Counted from the first letter of the stretch, positions 1-8,970 are shown. The stretch is 64,000 bases of DNA from Pirellulales bacterium (GCA_016931995.1 JAFGDS010000011.1:1-64000), one strand, 5' to 3'. Numbers and translations are program-made. The notes: generated by a model not told the origin, from the sequence alone.

Positions 1-93
1 ATGACGGCCCATTCTACCGCGCTAACCGTAAAACCTAAAGGATTCGCCTGACGGCGAGGGTTTTAGACCCATCGTTGAGACAATAAATGTTGA

Positions 94-155
94 GTGCCAC
101 GGGCTCCGCCAGTGCCGTGACGCGCCACGACGCGCACCGGCGGAGCCCGTGGCAC
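94..155. repeat. Inverted repeat, GTGCCAC family
   Basis: Two exact 17-nt inverted arms (94-110 and 139-155) flank a 28-nt spacer; each arm carries GTGCCAC. A further GTCCGTGGCAC unit lies at 164-174. It resembles the GTGCCACTGGC palindromes found elsewhere in the window but has a different core. It can fold into a long hairpin. No coding function is evident. Confidence 0.8.
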
Positions 156-186
156 ACGCGCGAAGTCCGTGGCACACGCCGGACGT

Positions 187-257
187 CATGCTGGGCGAAG
201 CGAAGCATCTCGGCTCGTGCAGGGCCGTGGAGATCCTTTGCTGCGCCCAGAATGACG
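187..257. repeat. Dispersed repeat, GCGAAGCGAAG...GAATGAC family
   Basis: This copy has the inverted layout of a short element also present at 16200-16270 and 19459-19532, with related units near 11491. The ends read CATGCTGGGCGAAGCGAAG and CTGCGCCCAGAATGACG. Translated fragments of this family produce spurious extensions upstream of genes. It lies just before the gene starting at 293. Confidence 0.7.
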
Positions 258-292
258 TGGAATACCGCCCAGGATTCGCCAAGTGACATCCC

Positions 293-691
293 ATGACGAA
301 ACCCCTTTCCCAAACCGAGTTTGAAGGCTATCTCGACGAGGCGTTGCCGCCGGACGAGATGGCGCGGATCGAGCACGCGCTGCGGCGTCATCCGGAGTAC
401 GTCGAGCAGCTTGCGGCGATCAACGCGCGTCGGGGGGCGGGCATGCACACGCTGGGCGAGATCTGGCGCAGCCATCGGTTGAGCTGTCCCACCCGCGAAC
501 AGCTCGGCAGCGCTCTGTTGGGGGCGCTGTCGGACACGGAGGCGGCGTACGTCGCGTTCCACGTCGAGGTGGTGGGCTGCCGGCTGTGCAGGGCGAACAT
601 GATCGACCTGGCCCGGCGGCAGTCCGAGGCCCCCGACGCCGCCCAATCCCGCCGCCGCAAGTACTTCCAGTCAAGCGCCGGCTACCTCTAG
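293..691 (+). CDS. Small anti-sigma-like protein with a His/Cys motif
   Basis: A 132-residue soluble protein. The N-terminal part (about 1-45) is an acidic and basic helical segment with a YLDEALPPDEMARIEHAL stretch, as seen in anti-sigma zinc-finger proteins. Near residues 86-96 it has H-x5-C-x2-C (FHVEVVGCRLC), close to but not identical with the classical HxxxCxxC zinc motif. I infer a regulatory or metal-binding role typical of small planctomycete anti-sigma-like proteins; no sigma factor gene is visible beside it. The ATG at 293 has no convincing Shine-Dalgarno sequence. Repeats lie directly upstream. An unrelated conserved hypothetical remains possible. Confidence 0.7.
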   Translation: MTKPLSQTEFEGYLDEALPPDEMARIEHALRRHPEYVEQLAAINARRGAGMHTLGEIWRSHRLSCPTREQLGSALLGALSDTEAAYVAFHVEVVGCRLCRANMIDLARRQSEAPDAAQSRRRKYFQSSAGYL

Positions 692-837
692 TCCGATGGT
701 TCTAACGGGATAGCGGCCCGTGCCGAGGGGCATGCGCGTGGGGTAGGTTCTTTCCTCGTCGAGCGACGGCGCGAGTTCCTGTTGGGCACGGGCTTTCTCC
801 CAAGAGGCATACGGTCACGGAGGGAGAGGGGCCGACC

Positions 838-2049
838 ATGAGGATCCGCCAACGTTTTCGCGCGGCCGCCGCGTTGGCTCGATTCCTTTTGCGGCTCCCG
901 AGGGCCCATGCGTGTTACCTCCTCGGGAGGATGCGAAATACCAAACGCCAAGAGCACCGTGGCCGGATACACCTCAACTCGTTCTACCCACCGTATCCGT
1001 CCGCGGCATTCGACCGATTGTGCGACCACGTGGCCGGGCGGCGGCGGGCGCCGATCTCGGCGTACGTGGCCCTCACGCCGCGGTGTCCGTGCCGCTGCGG
1101 GCATTGCAGCTACGGCCACCGCGAGCCCCGGCAGATGACCGCGGAGCAGCTCGCCGACGCGATCCGCCAGATCCGCGAGCTCGGCGCGTGCATCGTCGGG
1201 TTCACCGGCGGCGAACCGCTGCTGCGCAAGGACCTGGCCGACCTCATCGCGCTGGTTTCCGCCGATACGACCACGCTGCTCTTCACCACGGGCATCGGTC
1301 TTTCGCCCGAGCGGGCGCAGGAGCTGGCCGACGCGGGGCTGACCTGCGCCGTGATCGGGCTCGAGTCGGCCGACGCCGCCGAGCACGATCGCGTCCGCGG
1401 CGTCGAGGGTTGCTTCGAGCACGCCCGCCGGGCCGTGGCCGCCTGTCGCGCAGCGGGTATCTTCCCCGCCCTTTCCACGATCGCGTTCGCCGACCGGATC
1501 GCCTCGGGCGCGATGGAACGTATCTACGAGCTTGCGCGCGCCTGGGGCGTGGGCGAGATCCGCATCCCGTGCCCCGTGGCCACGGGCGGAATCGCCGGCA
1601 CGACGGGCGCAATGCTCCAACCGGACGAAAAACGCAAGATGTTCGACTTCCACGTCCAGCACAATCGCCGCAAGGACGGCGGGCCGACCGTGACCAGTTT
1701 CGCCTACGTCGAATCGGCCGAGATGTTCGGCTGCGAGGGCGGCTACCACCACCTCTTCATCGACGCGGCCGGCGAGGTCTGCCCTTGCGACGTGACGCCC
1801 CTGTCGTTCGGCAACGTTACCCGGCGGCCGCTCGCCGAGATCTGGGCGTCGATGGCCGCGACGTTCCCCCGGCCGCGATGCGAGTGCCTGATGTCCCGGG
1901 TCGGTCACAAGATCCTGCCGGGCGAGCCGCTTCCCGTGCCGCCCGAGCGAAGCCGCGTCCTCCTGGCCCCGCCCGCGGCCGACGAGCCCTTGCCGGCCGG
2001 CTTTCGCGGATTGCTCGACCCGCCCCAACGGATCGGCCGTGCTGCTTGA
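838..2049 (+). CDS. Radical SAM protein with SPASM-like C terminus
   Basis: A 403-residue protein. CxxxCxxC at C83, C87 and C90 (PRCPCRCGHC) is the [4Fe-4S]/SAM motif, followed by GFTGGEPLL, the SAM-contacting GGEP motif. The C-terminal region has further cysteines (GCEGG, VCPCD, CEC) in the arrangement of a SPASM auxiliary cluster domain, with an FGN element typical of that family. It should generate a 5'-deoxyadenosyl radical to modify a peptide or small molecule; the substrate is unknown and no peptide precursor gene is visible nearby. GGAGGGAGAGG lies 8-10 nt upstream of the ATG. The first 60 residues are basic and unlike the family core. The gene stands alone. Confidence 0.9.
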   Translation: MRIRQRFRAAAALARFLLRLPRAHACYLLGRMRNTKRQEHRGRIHLNSFYPPYPSAAFDRLCDHVAGRRRAPISAYVALTPRCPCRCGHCSYGHREPRQMTAEQLADAIRQIRELGACIVGFTGGEPLLRKDLADLIALVSADTTTLLFTTGIGLSPERAQELADAGLTCAVIGLESADAAEHDRVRGVEGCFEHARRAVAACRAAGIFPALSTIAFADRIASGAMERIYELARAWGVGEIRIPCPVATGGIAGTTGAMLQPDEKRKMFDFHVQHNRRKDGGPTVTSFAYVESAEMFGCEGGYHHLFIDAAGEVCPCDVTPLSFGNVTRRPLAEIWASMAATFPRPRCECLMSRVGHKILPGEPLPVPPERSRVLLAPPAADEPLPAGFRGLLDPPQRIGRAA

Positions 2050-2127
2050 CCAATCGCCAGTGCGCCGCGTCCGCGCCTGCGTGGACGTGCCGCTTAAATG
2101 TGATGTCTCACCATGATGGTGATTTAT

Positions 2128-2215
2128 GGGTGCCATGCTTGCTCGGCGAGCGCGGCGAGACAGCAAGCATGTTTGCCGCCGTCTCATGCCCACGGCAAGC
2201 GTGGGCATGGCACCC
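2128..2215. repeat. Inverted repeat, GGGTGCCATGCCCACG family
   Basis: The element begins GGGTGCCATGCTTGCT and ends GTGGGCATGGCACCC, so its ends are inverted copies, with an internal CCCACGGCAAGCGTGGG hairpin. Related copies lie at 28734-28818, 44686-44716 and 56818-56898. It fills most of the gap between the radical SAM gene and the next gene. Confidence 0.8.
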
Positions 2216-2300
2216 AGTTTGCCAGCCTGTCCCCGTGGCGCGACGTTCCGCGGGCTGACCTATACTTGAGGGTCTCAGGAAACCACGACGGGGGATCGCG

Positions 2301-3404
2301 ATGAACGCGCAGCCGCATCCCGCGCGAACCGGATACGCCCGACTGAGCCCGCGCCAGGCTTGGCTCGTCCTCGCCGTGCTCGCGGGGGCCATGGCCTTCT
2401 GCGCGGCGATCCCGCTGTCGTCGATGCGGAGCGAGGGCGTGGTGGACGATCCGGCGCGGCCGGGCGACGTGGGGCTGTATCGCGCCGTGATCGACCGCGT
2501 TCGCGACGGCGAGGGCTACTACGAAGCTCTCGGCGCGGAGTTGCCCGCGCGGGGGTATCCCACGCGGAGCGTTTTCAACTGGCGGACGCCGCTGCCGCTG
2601 TGGCTGCTGGGCGTGCTACCCGACGACGCGCTGGGCAGGGCCCTTTTGGGGGCGGGCGTGGTGGCGTTGGCGGGCATGGCGCTGGTGGCGATTGCGCGGG
2701 AGGAACCCGGCGCGACGGCACGAGGCGTGGCGGTCTTCTTGTTGCTGCTGCTTTCCTACCTGCCCATGGCCACCGTGCCCGCGTTCGTGATGCCGTCGCT
2801 TTGGGCGGGCGTGCTGGTCGGATTGTCGGTGTGCGCGTTTGGGCTGCGCCGGCCGGGCTGGGGCGTGGCGCTGGGCGTCGCGGCGGCGATCGTGCGCGAC
2901 GTCGCGATTCTCTATCCGTTCTCGGCCATGTTGTGGGCATTGGCCCGCCGGCGGTATCGCGAGGGGATCGGCTGGTCGATCGGGCTGGCGTGCTGGGCGG
3001 CGTTCTTCGGCGGCCACGCCCTGGTGGTTCGCGCAATCACGCCGCCGGACGCGTTGGCGCATCACGCCGGGTGGCTGCAATGCGGCGGAGCGCCGTTCGT
3101 GATATCCACGGCGCAGATGAACGCCGTGCTGTTGGGCTTGCCGCAGTGGGCCAGCGGGCCGTATCTCGTGGCCGCCGCGTTCGGACTGGCCGGTTGGCAC
3201 ACGGCCTGGGGCGAGCGCGCCGGGCTGGGCGTCTGCGTCTTCCTCGTGACGTTTGCGTTGGTGGGCCAGGCGTTCAACGTGTATTGGGGATTTTTGTACG
3301 GGCCGGCGCTTTGCCTGGGCGTGGTCCGGTTTCCCGCCTCGCTGACCGACGCCTGGCGCGCGACGCGACGACCGGCCCGGCTTGCGGCAGGCGGCGCGGC
3401 CTAG
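2301..3404 (+). CDS. Polytopic membrane protein of unknown function
   Basis: A 367-residue protein with about eight to nine hydrophobic segments, the first at residues 22-42 (WLVLAVLAGAMAFCAAIP). A soluble loop follows at about 45-95 containing DPARPGDVGLYRAVIDR and a GEGYYEAL segment. That layout, with a periplasmic loop after helix 1 containing D and Y-rich motifs, resembles GT-C type polyprenyl-sugar transferases (GT39/GT87-like), but I see no decisive catalytic motif, so the function is left open. GGGGGATCGCG precedes the ATG. A TATACT hexamer at 2261-2266 could be its -10 box, but no good -35 accompanies it. The next gene, dapF, has its own promoter. Confidence 0.75.
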   Translation: MNAQPHPARTGYARLSPRQAWLVLAVLAGAMAFCAAIPLSSMRSEGVVDDPARPGDVGLYRAVIDRVRDGEGYYEALGAELPARGYPTRSVFNWRTPLPLWLLGVLPDDALGRALLGAGVVALAGMALVAIAREEPGATARGVAVFLLLLLSYLPMATVPAFVMPSLWAGVLVGLSVCAFGLRRPGWGVALGVAAAIVRDVAILYPFSAMLWALARRRYREGIGWSIGLACWAAFFGGHALVVRAITPPDALAHHAGWLQCGGAPFVISTAQMNAVLLGLPQWASGPYLVAAAFGLAGWHTAWGERAGLGVCVFLVTFALVGQAFNVYWGFLYGPALCLGVVRFPASLTDAWRATRRPARLAAGGAA

Positions 3405-3492
3405 CGCCACTTCCATCAAGCCATTGCCGGAAGGCCGAGAAGCCGCTCACGGATTCGCTATCCAGTATGCAGGCCACGGACCATTACACCGG

Positions 3493-3521
3493 TTGGCGAA
3501 GGGACGCAAAACAGATATAAT
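3493..3521 (+). promoter_or_regulatory. Sigma70-type promoter for dapF
   Basis: TTGGCG (3493-3498), a 17-nt spacer and a perfect TATAAT (3516-3521). Transcription would start near 3528, giving a leader of about 60 nt before the dapF ATG. The AT-rich hexamer stands out in a GC-rich surround. Confidence 0.6.
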
Positions 3522-3590
3522 TCCCCCTTTACGCCGCCGGGAGTGCCGGCCGGCGGCGATGGGAGAGGCACGTCGCGGGAGCGGTTCGCC

Positions 3591-4424
3591 ATGCGGTTCA
3601 CGAAGATGCAAGGGGCGGGCAACGACTACGTCTACGTCAACGCCTTCGAGGAACGCCTGTCCGACGATTTGCCCGAGCTGGCCCGGCGGATCTCCGACCG
3701 GCATTTCGGCGTGGGCGCGGACGGGCTGATTCTGATCCGGCCGTCGGACGTGGCGGACGCCAGGATGCAAATGTTCAACGCCGACGGTTCCGAGGCCGAG
3801 ATGTGCGGCAACGGCGTCCGCTGCGTGGCCAAGTACGTCCACGATCACGGCCTGGCGCGGAAGGATCGGCTTGCGATCGAAACCGGCGCCGGCGTGCTCG
3901 CGCTCGACGTGGAGCTGGTCGACGGTCGGGTGGATCGGGTTCGCGTCGATATGGGCGAGCCGATCCTCGACGCGGCGCGGATCCCGACCACGCTGCCCGG
4001 CAATCCCGTCGTCGACGCGCCGCTGGCGATCGGCGGCCGGGAGCTGGCGGTGACGTGCGTCTCGATGGGCAATCCGCACTGCGTGACGTTCGTCGAGGCG
4101 CTGTCGGACGATTGGGTTCTCGGCCTGGGCCCGAAGGTCGAGGCCGATGCGCACTTCCCGCGGCGGACCAATGCCGAGTTTGTCGAGGTGGTCTCGCCCA
4201 CGGAGGTGAACGTGCGGGTTTGGGAGCGGGGCTCCGGGGAGACGCTAGCCTGCGGAACCGGGGCCTGCGCGGCGTGCGTGGCGGGCGTGCTCGCCGGGCG
4301 AACGGGGAGGAGCATCGTGGCTCATCTGCCCGGCGGCGACCTGGAACTCCTCTGGAGCCAGACGGACAATCGCGTGCGGATGACCGGGCCGGCCGTCGAG
4401 GTTTTTTCCGGCCAGTGGCCGTAG
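3591..4424 (+). CDS. dapF: Diaminopimelate epimerase
   Basis: Converts LL-diaminopimelate to the meso form, the last step before lysine and the peptidoglycan crosslinking residue. The protein is 277 residues, the usual length. Both active-site cysteines are present: C72 in MCGNGVRC and C221 in LACGTGACA. The N-terminal [14 protein letters not shown] signature is intact, as is GNPHCV around residue 161. The ATG at 3591 is preferred over an in-frame upstream ATG at 3543 because the conserved fold begins there. The gene stands alone with its own promoter and is followed by two long inverted repeats. Presence of dapF supports meso-DAP synthesis in this organism. Confidence 0.97.
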   Translation: MRFTKMQGAGNDYVYVNAFEERLSDDLPELARRISDRHFGVGADGLILIRPSDVADARMQMFNADGSEAEMCGNGVRCVAKYVHDHGLARKDRLAIETGAGVLALDVELVDGRVDRVRVDMGEPILDAARIPTTLPGNPVVDAPLAIGGRELAVTCVSMGNPHCVTFVEALSDDWVLGLGPKVEADAHFPRRTNAEFVEVVSPTEVNVRVWERGSGETLACGTGACAACVAGVLAGRTGRSIVAHLPGGDLELLWSQTDNRVRMTGPAVEVFSGQWP

Positions 4425-4435
4425 GACAAAGACCT

Positions 4436-4498
4436 GTGCCACTGGCTTTGCCAGTGCGCGCGCCGCGGAGGGTGAAGCACTGGCAAAGCCAGTGGCAC
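4436..4498. repeat. Inverted repeat, GTGCCACTGGC family
   Basis: Two exact 21-nt arms, 4436-4456 and 4478-4498, separated by 21 nt. Each arm is itself a near palindrome (CACTGGC-AAA-GCCAGTG), so the element could form a cruciform or double hairpin. It begins 11 nt after the dapF stop and could act as a transcription barrier. Confidence 0.9.
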
Positions 4499-4544
4499 TC
4501 GCCGTCAGGATGACACTTCCCTGAGAACGTGTTTTGAAATTGGT

Positions 4545-4640
4545 CGCCACTGCTGGCTTGTCCAGCAGTGCTCGGCGAATCCTGCGCGAGAAGACGTCGA
4601 TTCCGCGGGAGAAACACTGCTGGACAAGCCAGCAGTGGCG
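4545..4640. repeat. Inverted repeat, CTGCTGGCTTGTCCAGCAG family
   Basis: Two exact 26-nt inverted arms (4545-4570 and 4615-4640) around a 44-nt centre. Weaker outer arms (GAACGTGTTTTGAAA near 4525 and TTTTCAAACACGTTC near 4663) extend the symmetry. A related half element lies at 63847-63915 at the right edge of the window. Confidence 0.9.
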
Positions 4641-4693
4641 CCCTCAAAATGGCCGAAACGCATTTTCAAACACGTTCCGAGAACCGACCTGCC

Positions 4694-5458
4694 ATGAAGA
4701 TCCGCAGCCCTTGGCTCTTCAAGCTCGGCGGCCTGCTGACCACGGCGGCGGTGCGGCATTGGATGGGCGCGCTGCAGTACAAGGTCGCCTACGACGATCC
4801 GGCGGTCGATCCGGTCTTTCGCGAGTGCCGTGGGCAGAAGATTTACGTCTTCTGGCACGAATACATCCCGTTCCCCTTTTACCTTCGCGGCCACTGCAAT
4901 TTCGCGATTCTTTTGAGCCGGCACGCGGACGCGGAGATCCTCTCGCGCGCGGCGTATCACATGGGTTTTGAGATCGTGCGGGGCTCGACCAATCGGGGCG
5001 GGACGTCGGCGCTGCGGGAGCTTTTGCGCAAGAGCCGGCGGATGAGCCTGGGGATTACGCCCGACGGGCCGCGGGGGCCTCGGCGCCGCATGGCGCCGGG
5101 AGCGATCTACCTAGCTTCGCGGCTGGGATTGCCGCTGGTGGCGATGGGATTTGGCTACGACCGGCCGTGGCGCATCCGAAGCGCGTGGGACCATTTTGCC
5201 CTGCCGCGGCCGGGCTCGCGTGCCCGGGCGGTCACCAGCGGCGAGGTTGTCGTTCCACCCGATCTGGATCGCGACGGCATCGAGCACTTCCGGCAGAAGA
5301 TCGAACGGCTCTTGAACCGGCTCACATTCGAAGCGGAGAGCTGGGCCGAATCGGGGGCGCGGCGGCCGGATGAACGGCTGCTTTATCGTTGCCCGGCCGG
5401 GCGCGGCTGGCTTCCGTCTTGCAAAACCCCCGAAGTCGGGGTAACATCGCCGCCATGA
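4694..5458 (+). CDS. DUF374 lysophospholipid acyltransferase family protein
   Basis: A 254-residue protein of the PlsC-related DUF374 family. FWHEYIPFPFYL near residues 53-65 matches the family's FWH motif, in place of the NHxxxxD of classical acyltransferases; ITPDGPRGPRRR near residues 118-129 is the conserved phosphate-contacting loop of the family. These proteins are usually associated with lipid A or other envelope lipids; the acyl acceptor cannot be read here. The ATG at 4694 is chosen because the fold begins there; the frame extends upstream only through repeat DNA. The stop overlaps the next start as ATGA (5455-5458), so the two genes are probably translated together. Confidence 0.85.
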   Translation: MKIRSPWLFKLGGLLTTAAVRHWMGALQYKVAYDDPAVDPVFRECRGQKIYVFWHEYIPFPFYLRGHCNFAILLSRHADAEILSRAAYHMGFEIVRGSTNRGGTSALRELLRKSRRMSLGITPDGPRGPRRRMAPGAIYLASRLGLPLVAMGFGYDRPWRIRSAWDHFALPRPGSRARAVTSGEVVVPPDLDRDGIEHFRQKIERLLNRLTFEAESWAESGARRPDERLLYRCPAGRGWLPSCKTPEVGVTSPP

Positions 5459-7707
5459 TCCGCCTCTCCTTTTACCCCGTCGGCGACAGCTACCTCTTGG
5501 TGGTTGTGGTGGCGGCGGGTCTTCTTCTTTTGTGGGCGCTGGTGCGCTCTGGACGGGTGACGGGGCGGGGCCGCCGGGCGAGCCTGGCCGCGCTGCGGTT
5601 GGCGGCAATGGGGCTCATCGTGTTAGCGCTGCTGCGGCCGACGTTGGTGACGGTCGAGCGTCAGCGCCAGGCGGCTACGCTGGCCGTGCTGTGCGACGCG
5701 TCGCGGAGCATGTCCGTGCCCGACGCCTCCGGCGGGCGCAAGACCCGCTACGAGGCGATGCGCCAATGCCTCGAGGACGCTCGGGAAGAACTGTCGTTGT
5801 TGGCCCGCGACTTCGAGGTCCGGCCTTACGCGTTTGACGCGACGGCCCGACTGGTGGAATTGACGGACGGCCGGATCGCCTTGCCGGAGAAGCCGGAGGG
5901 CCGAGAAACCGCCATGGGTTTGTCGCTGGAGGACGTGTTGCGCGAGGAGGCGGGCAAGCGGGTCCTCGGCATCGTGCTTTTGGGCGACGGCGCCCAACGG
6001 GCGTATGCGCCCCGCGATCTGGCGCCCCAGACGGCCGCAGCGGGGATGAAGCGTCTGGGGCAACCGCTTTTCACCGTGGGTTTCGGCCAAGCCCTTGGGC
6101 TGGGCGAGGCCAAGGACGTCGCGATCAAGCAGCTTCTGGTCGATTCCACCGTCTTCGTGAAGAACGATCTGCCGGTCGAGGCCCAAATCCGCGTGGACGG
6201 TTTCGTCAACCGCGAGATTCCGGTGCGGCTGTGGTTCGAGACGTCTCCCGGCAAGATGGAGCGGGTGGCGCAGGAGGTCATCAAGCCGGCGGCGGACGGC
6301 CAGCTCCTTCCGGTGCGTTTCCACTACACTCCCCAGACGCCCGGCCAATTCAAGCTCGCGCTGGACGTGCCCGAGCAGCCCGGCGAACTGGCGACCACCA
6401 ACAACCGTCAAAGCACGTTCGTCACGGTGCGGGCCGGGGGACTCAACGTGCTGTACATCGAGGGCTTCCCGCCGCGGGTGGATACGAAGTATCTCCGCCG
6501 GGCGCTCGATGCCTCGCCCGACGTGGACGTGGATTTCGTGAGCCTGTCGGCCCGGTCGCGGCCGGGCGATCTGGCCGACCGGCTCAAGCCGGGCCGCTAC
6601 GCGGTCATCGTGCTCGGGGACGTGGATGCCAGCCTGTTCACGCCCGACGAACTGCGGAGCATGGCCGAGGCCGTCTCGCGCGGCGCGGGGCTCGTCATGC
6701 TGGGTGGATACCAGAGCTTCGGGCCCGGGGGCTACGCGGAGACGCCCTTGGCCGACGTGCTGCCCGTCCAGATGACCCGATTCGAGCGGCAGAAGCCGGA
6801 CGACCCGATCCGGCCCGACATGCATTGGCCCGGGCCGATCCAGATGCGTCCGAGCCGGTACGGATCGACGCATTTCGCGATGCGGCTGGCCGCCGACCGA
6901 CAGAAGAGCCAAGAGCTTTGGGGGAAGCTGCCGCCCTTGGATGGGGCCAACCGGTTCGACAAGCTCAAGCCCGGGGCCCTCGTGTTGGCCACCGACCAGC
7001 GGGACCGGCCGCTGTTGGTGCAGCAATCGTTTGGGGCAGGCCGGGCGATGGCCTTCGGCGGCGATACGACCTGGCGGTGGCGGATGCACGGTTTCGAGGA
7101 CGAGCACGCGCGGTTCTGGCGGCAGATGATCCTCTGGCTCGCGCGGAAGGACGAGGCCGCCGAGGGGAACGTCTGGGTGAAGCTCGCGCGGCGGCGGATC
7201 GGACCCGGCGAGCGGCTCGAGTTCACCGCCGGGGCGCAGTCGGCCACGGGCGACGCGGTCGAGGACGCCACGCTGGACGCCGAGGCCGTGCTGCCCGAGG
7301 GAACCGCGCGGCCGTTGCGTCTTACGCGTCGCGGGTCGAGTTGGCACGGGTCGTTCGGCGACACGCGGCTAGCGGGCGACTACGCCATCCGCGTGACGGC
7401 GAGGCAAGGCCAGACGCCGCTGGGCGCGGCGCAGGCGCGGTTTCTCGTCTTCGAGCAGGATCTCGAGCTGGACAACGCCTCGGCCGACGTCTCGGCGTTG
7501 GAGAGCCTGGCCGCCATGACCGACGGCGAGTCGATCGCGCCGGAAGAGCTGTCCGGCTTGTTGGCGCGGCTGCGCGGCGGCACCGAATCGCTCGAGGAGC
7601 AAACCGAGGTCAAGCGGACCCTGTGGGACAGTTGGCCGCTGTTTCTGCTGCTCGTGGCGCTCTGGACCGCCGAATGGTATCTGCGCAAGCGATGGGGCTT
7701 GGTGTAG
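5455..7707 (+). CDS. Membrane von Willebrand factor A-like protein with amidotransferase-like domain
   Basis: A 750-residue protein. Two N-terminal membrane segments (about 12-30 and 46-64) precede a von Willebrand A-like domain whose metal site DASRS is at residues 81-85. A beta-rich domain follows, then a class I glutamine-amidotransferase-like domain (VLYIEGFPPR to LVMLGGYQSFGPGGY) without an obvious catalytic cysteine. A single C-terminal membrane helix (WPLFLLLVALWTAEWYL) ends in a positive tail. Most of the protein should be extracytoplasmic. It shares its architecture with the protein at 31341-33791 in the MoxR cluster, so it is probably a paralogue placed outside that cluster. ATGA overlap couples it to the acyltransferase gene. 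Confidence 0.85.
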   Translation: MIRLSFYPVGDSYLLVVVVAAGLLLLWALVRSGRVTGRGRRASLAALRLAAMGLIVLALLRPTLVTVERQRQAATLAVLCDASRSMSVPDASGGRKTRYEAMRQCLEDAREELSLLARDFEVRPYAFDATARLVELTDGRIALPEKPEGRETAMGLSLEDVLREEAGKRVLGIVLLGDGAQRAYAPRDLAPQTAAAGMKRLGQPLFTVGFGQALGLGEAKDVAIKQLLVDSTVFVKNDLPVEAQIRVDGFVNREIPVRLWFETSPGKMERVAQEVIKPAADGQLLPVRFHYTPQTPGQFKLALDVPEQPGELATTNNRQSTFVTVRAGGLNVLYIEGFPPRVDTKYLRRALDASPDVDVDFVSLSARSRPGDLADRLKPGRYAVIVLGDVDASLFTPDELRSMAEAVSRGAGLVMLGGYQSFGPGGYAETPLADVLPVQMTRFERQKPDDPIRPDMHWPGPIQMRPSRYGSTHFAMRLAADRQKSQELWGKLPPLDGANRFDKLKPGALVLATDQRDRPLLVQQSFGAGRAMAFGGDTTWRWRMHGFEDEHARFWRQMILWLARKDEAAEGNVWVKLARRRIGPGERLEFTAGAQSATGDAVEDATLDAEAVLPEGTARPLRLTRRGSSWHGSFGDTRLAGDYAIRVTARQGQTPLGAAQARFLVFEQDLELDNASADVSALESLAAMTDGESIAPEELSGLLARLRGGTESLEEQTEVKRTLWDSWPLFLLLVALWTAEWYLRKRWGLV

Positions 7708-7722
7708 CGACCCAGGCGGCGA

Positions 7723-8445
7723 TCATTCGCCCAGCGCGAAGTCCTTGAGCGAGTGCAGGTAGTTGGGTCGCCTGGGTTTTTCGGGCTTCGAGGCGGGGGG
7801 GTTTGGCGAGCTGCCCCGGGAGGTCTGGGGTGACTTGCGACGCGACGGCGCGGAAGGGCGCCGCGCCGGGCCGCGCAGCGGTCGCACGCTTACCTCGACC
7901 TCGTGCCAGGAACAGGTCCGCCTCGTGATGCCCGTCACCAGCCGCATCTGGTCCTCCAGCGAGGTCTGCAGGTCCCGCAGTACCTTGCGATCGACCATGC
8001 GGAATTCGCCCTCGGGGGCGTGGCGTTTCCAGCCGACCCAGCGGTTGGGCCACCGGGAACCCTCGGCGCGCCCCAGCACGAGCGGATGCGCGTCGATTTC
8101 GCGCCACAGCTTTTGCAGTTCGTCGATGGCGAGGCAGCCGTCGTCGTCGCGGAGGAAGATCACCTCGCCGACCGCCCTGGCCAAGCCCGACTCGATCGAA
8201 TGGGCAAGCCCCATCGGCACGGCGTGGTAGACGACCGTGATCTGGGGATAGCGAGCCGCGAGGTCATCGGCCACCTCGATGGTGGCATCGGTCGACCCGT
8301 CGTCGATAATCACCAGCTCGAAGCGAGAGGTCAGTTCGGGAAGGACCTCCAGAAGCTCCTGGACTGCGCCAGCGAGGACAAACTGGACATTGTGCACGGG
8401 CATTAGCACGCTGAGCGAACGTTCCACGGAAGCACCTTTTTGCAT
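7723..8445 (-). CDS. Family 2 glycosyltransferase, short, with a basic tail
   Basis: A 240-residue GT-A glycosyltransferase. Motifs are LMPVHN at residues 14-19, VIIDDGSTDAT near 45-55 (nucleotide binding) and FLRDDDGC near 96-103 (DxD-type metal site). The domain is shorter than typical GT2 enzymes, and the last 60 or so residues are rich in Pro, Arg and Ser (RRPSAPSRRK) and look disordered. No membrane helix is present, so a cytoplasmic enzyme is likely; donor and acceptor are unknown. The ATG lacks a clear Shine-Dalgarno sequence. It converges on the von Willebrand gene, whose stop lies 15 nt from its own. Confidence 0.85.
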   Translation of the reverse strand: MQKGASVERSLSVLMPVHNVQFVLAGAVQELLEVLPELTSRFELVIIDDGSTDATIEVADDLAARYPQITVVYHAVPMGLAHSIESGLARAVGEVIFLRDDDGCLAIDELQKLWREIDAHPLVLGRAEGSRWPNRWVGWKRHAPEGEFRMVDRKVLRDLQTSLEDQMRLVTGITRRTCSWHEVEVSVRPLRGPARRPSAPSRRKSPQTSRGSSPNPPASKPEKPRRPNYLHSLKDFALGE

Positions 8446-8970
8446 CGGGAGAGGAGAACTGACGCGCCGTTGGATTCTTCGGACCCGGGCGACGGATCGC
8501 TCGAGAGAACCTCAATCTGGCGGGATTGCGACAAGATTGACGGTTTCGCCGCCCTGGCTGAACCCTCGCTATCCTAACGCTTGCGCACCGCACGATATTG
8601 CGGCGGCGTTGACGTTTTTGCCGGCGGGCCGGGTTGGAGGGAGGGTGACGGTGGGCGCGAGGAAGGCCGTGTGCCACTAGCTGGGCCAGTGTTCCGTGGG
8701 GTTCGGAGTAGCGGGACCGCCGAAGGAAGGCGTGGTTGACCCGTTGTTTGACGCGGCACTGGCAAAGCCAGTGGCACTCGGCTTCCGTTGTCGCGGGGCC
8801 GACAACGCCCGTCCCTGGGACGCACTGGCATAGCCAGTGGCACTCACCTTTTGGCGTCGCGGCGCGTGAGCGTCACCCCGCGTCGGCTTACACCACACCT
8901 GTCGTCAGCGCGACCCTGTGCCTTTGGGGGGGTTCTAGATGGGTTGCCGGCCACCGGTTAGACTAGTGGA
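8446..8970. other. Intergenic stretch with repeats, no gene
   Basis: This 525-nt gap separates the divergent GT2 and hisI genes. No open frame here looks like protein. It holds the three GTGCCACTGGC-type palindromes described separately, which fill 8671-8843. A TAGACT hexamer just before hisI (about 8961-8966) could be a -10 box, but no matching -35 was found. Confidence 0.6.
8671..8843. repeat. Cluster of three GTGCCACTGGC palindromes
   Basis: One forward arm (8671-8691, degenerate) is followed by two inverted arms (8758-8778 and 8823-8843) that differ from each other at one base. The middle copy equals the arm at 4478-4498. Confidence 0.85.

Noticed and set aside
688-2208. 506-codon frame on the minus strand opposite the radical SAM gene
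   Set aside because: Arg/Gly/Ala-rich shadow; the plus-strand gene has catalytic motifs and a Shine-Dalgarno sequence.
4436-4640. Possible CRISPR array
   Set aside because: The repeats are inverted pairs with unequal spacing and no direct-repeat/spacer periodicity; no cas genes are present.
5623-7347. 574-codon minus-strand frame opposite the von Willebrand gene
   Set aside because: Composition typical of an antisense shadow, no start signal, no recognisable motif.
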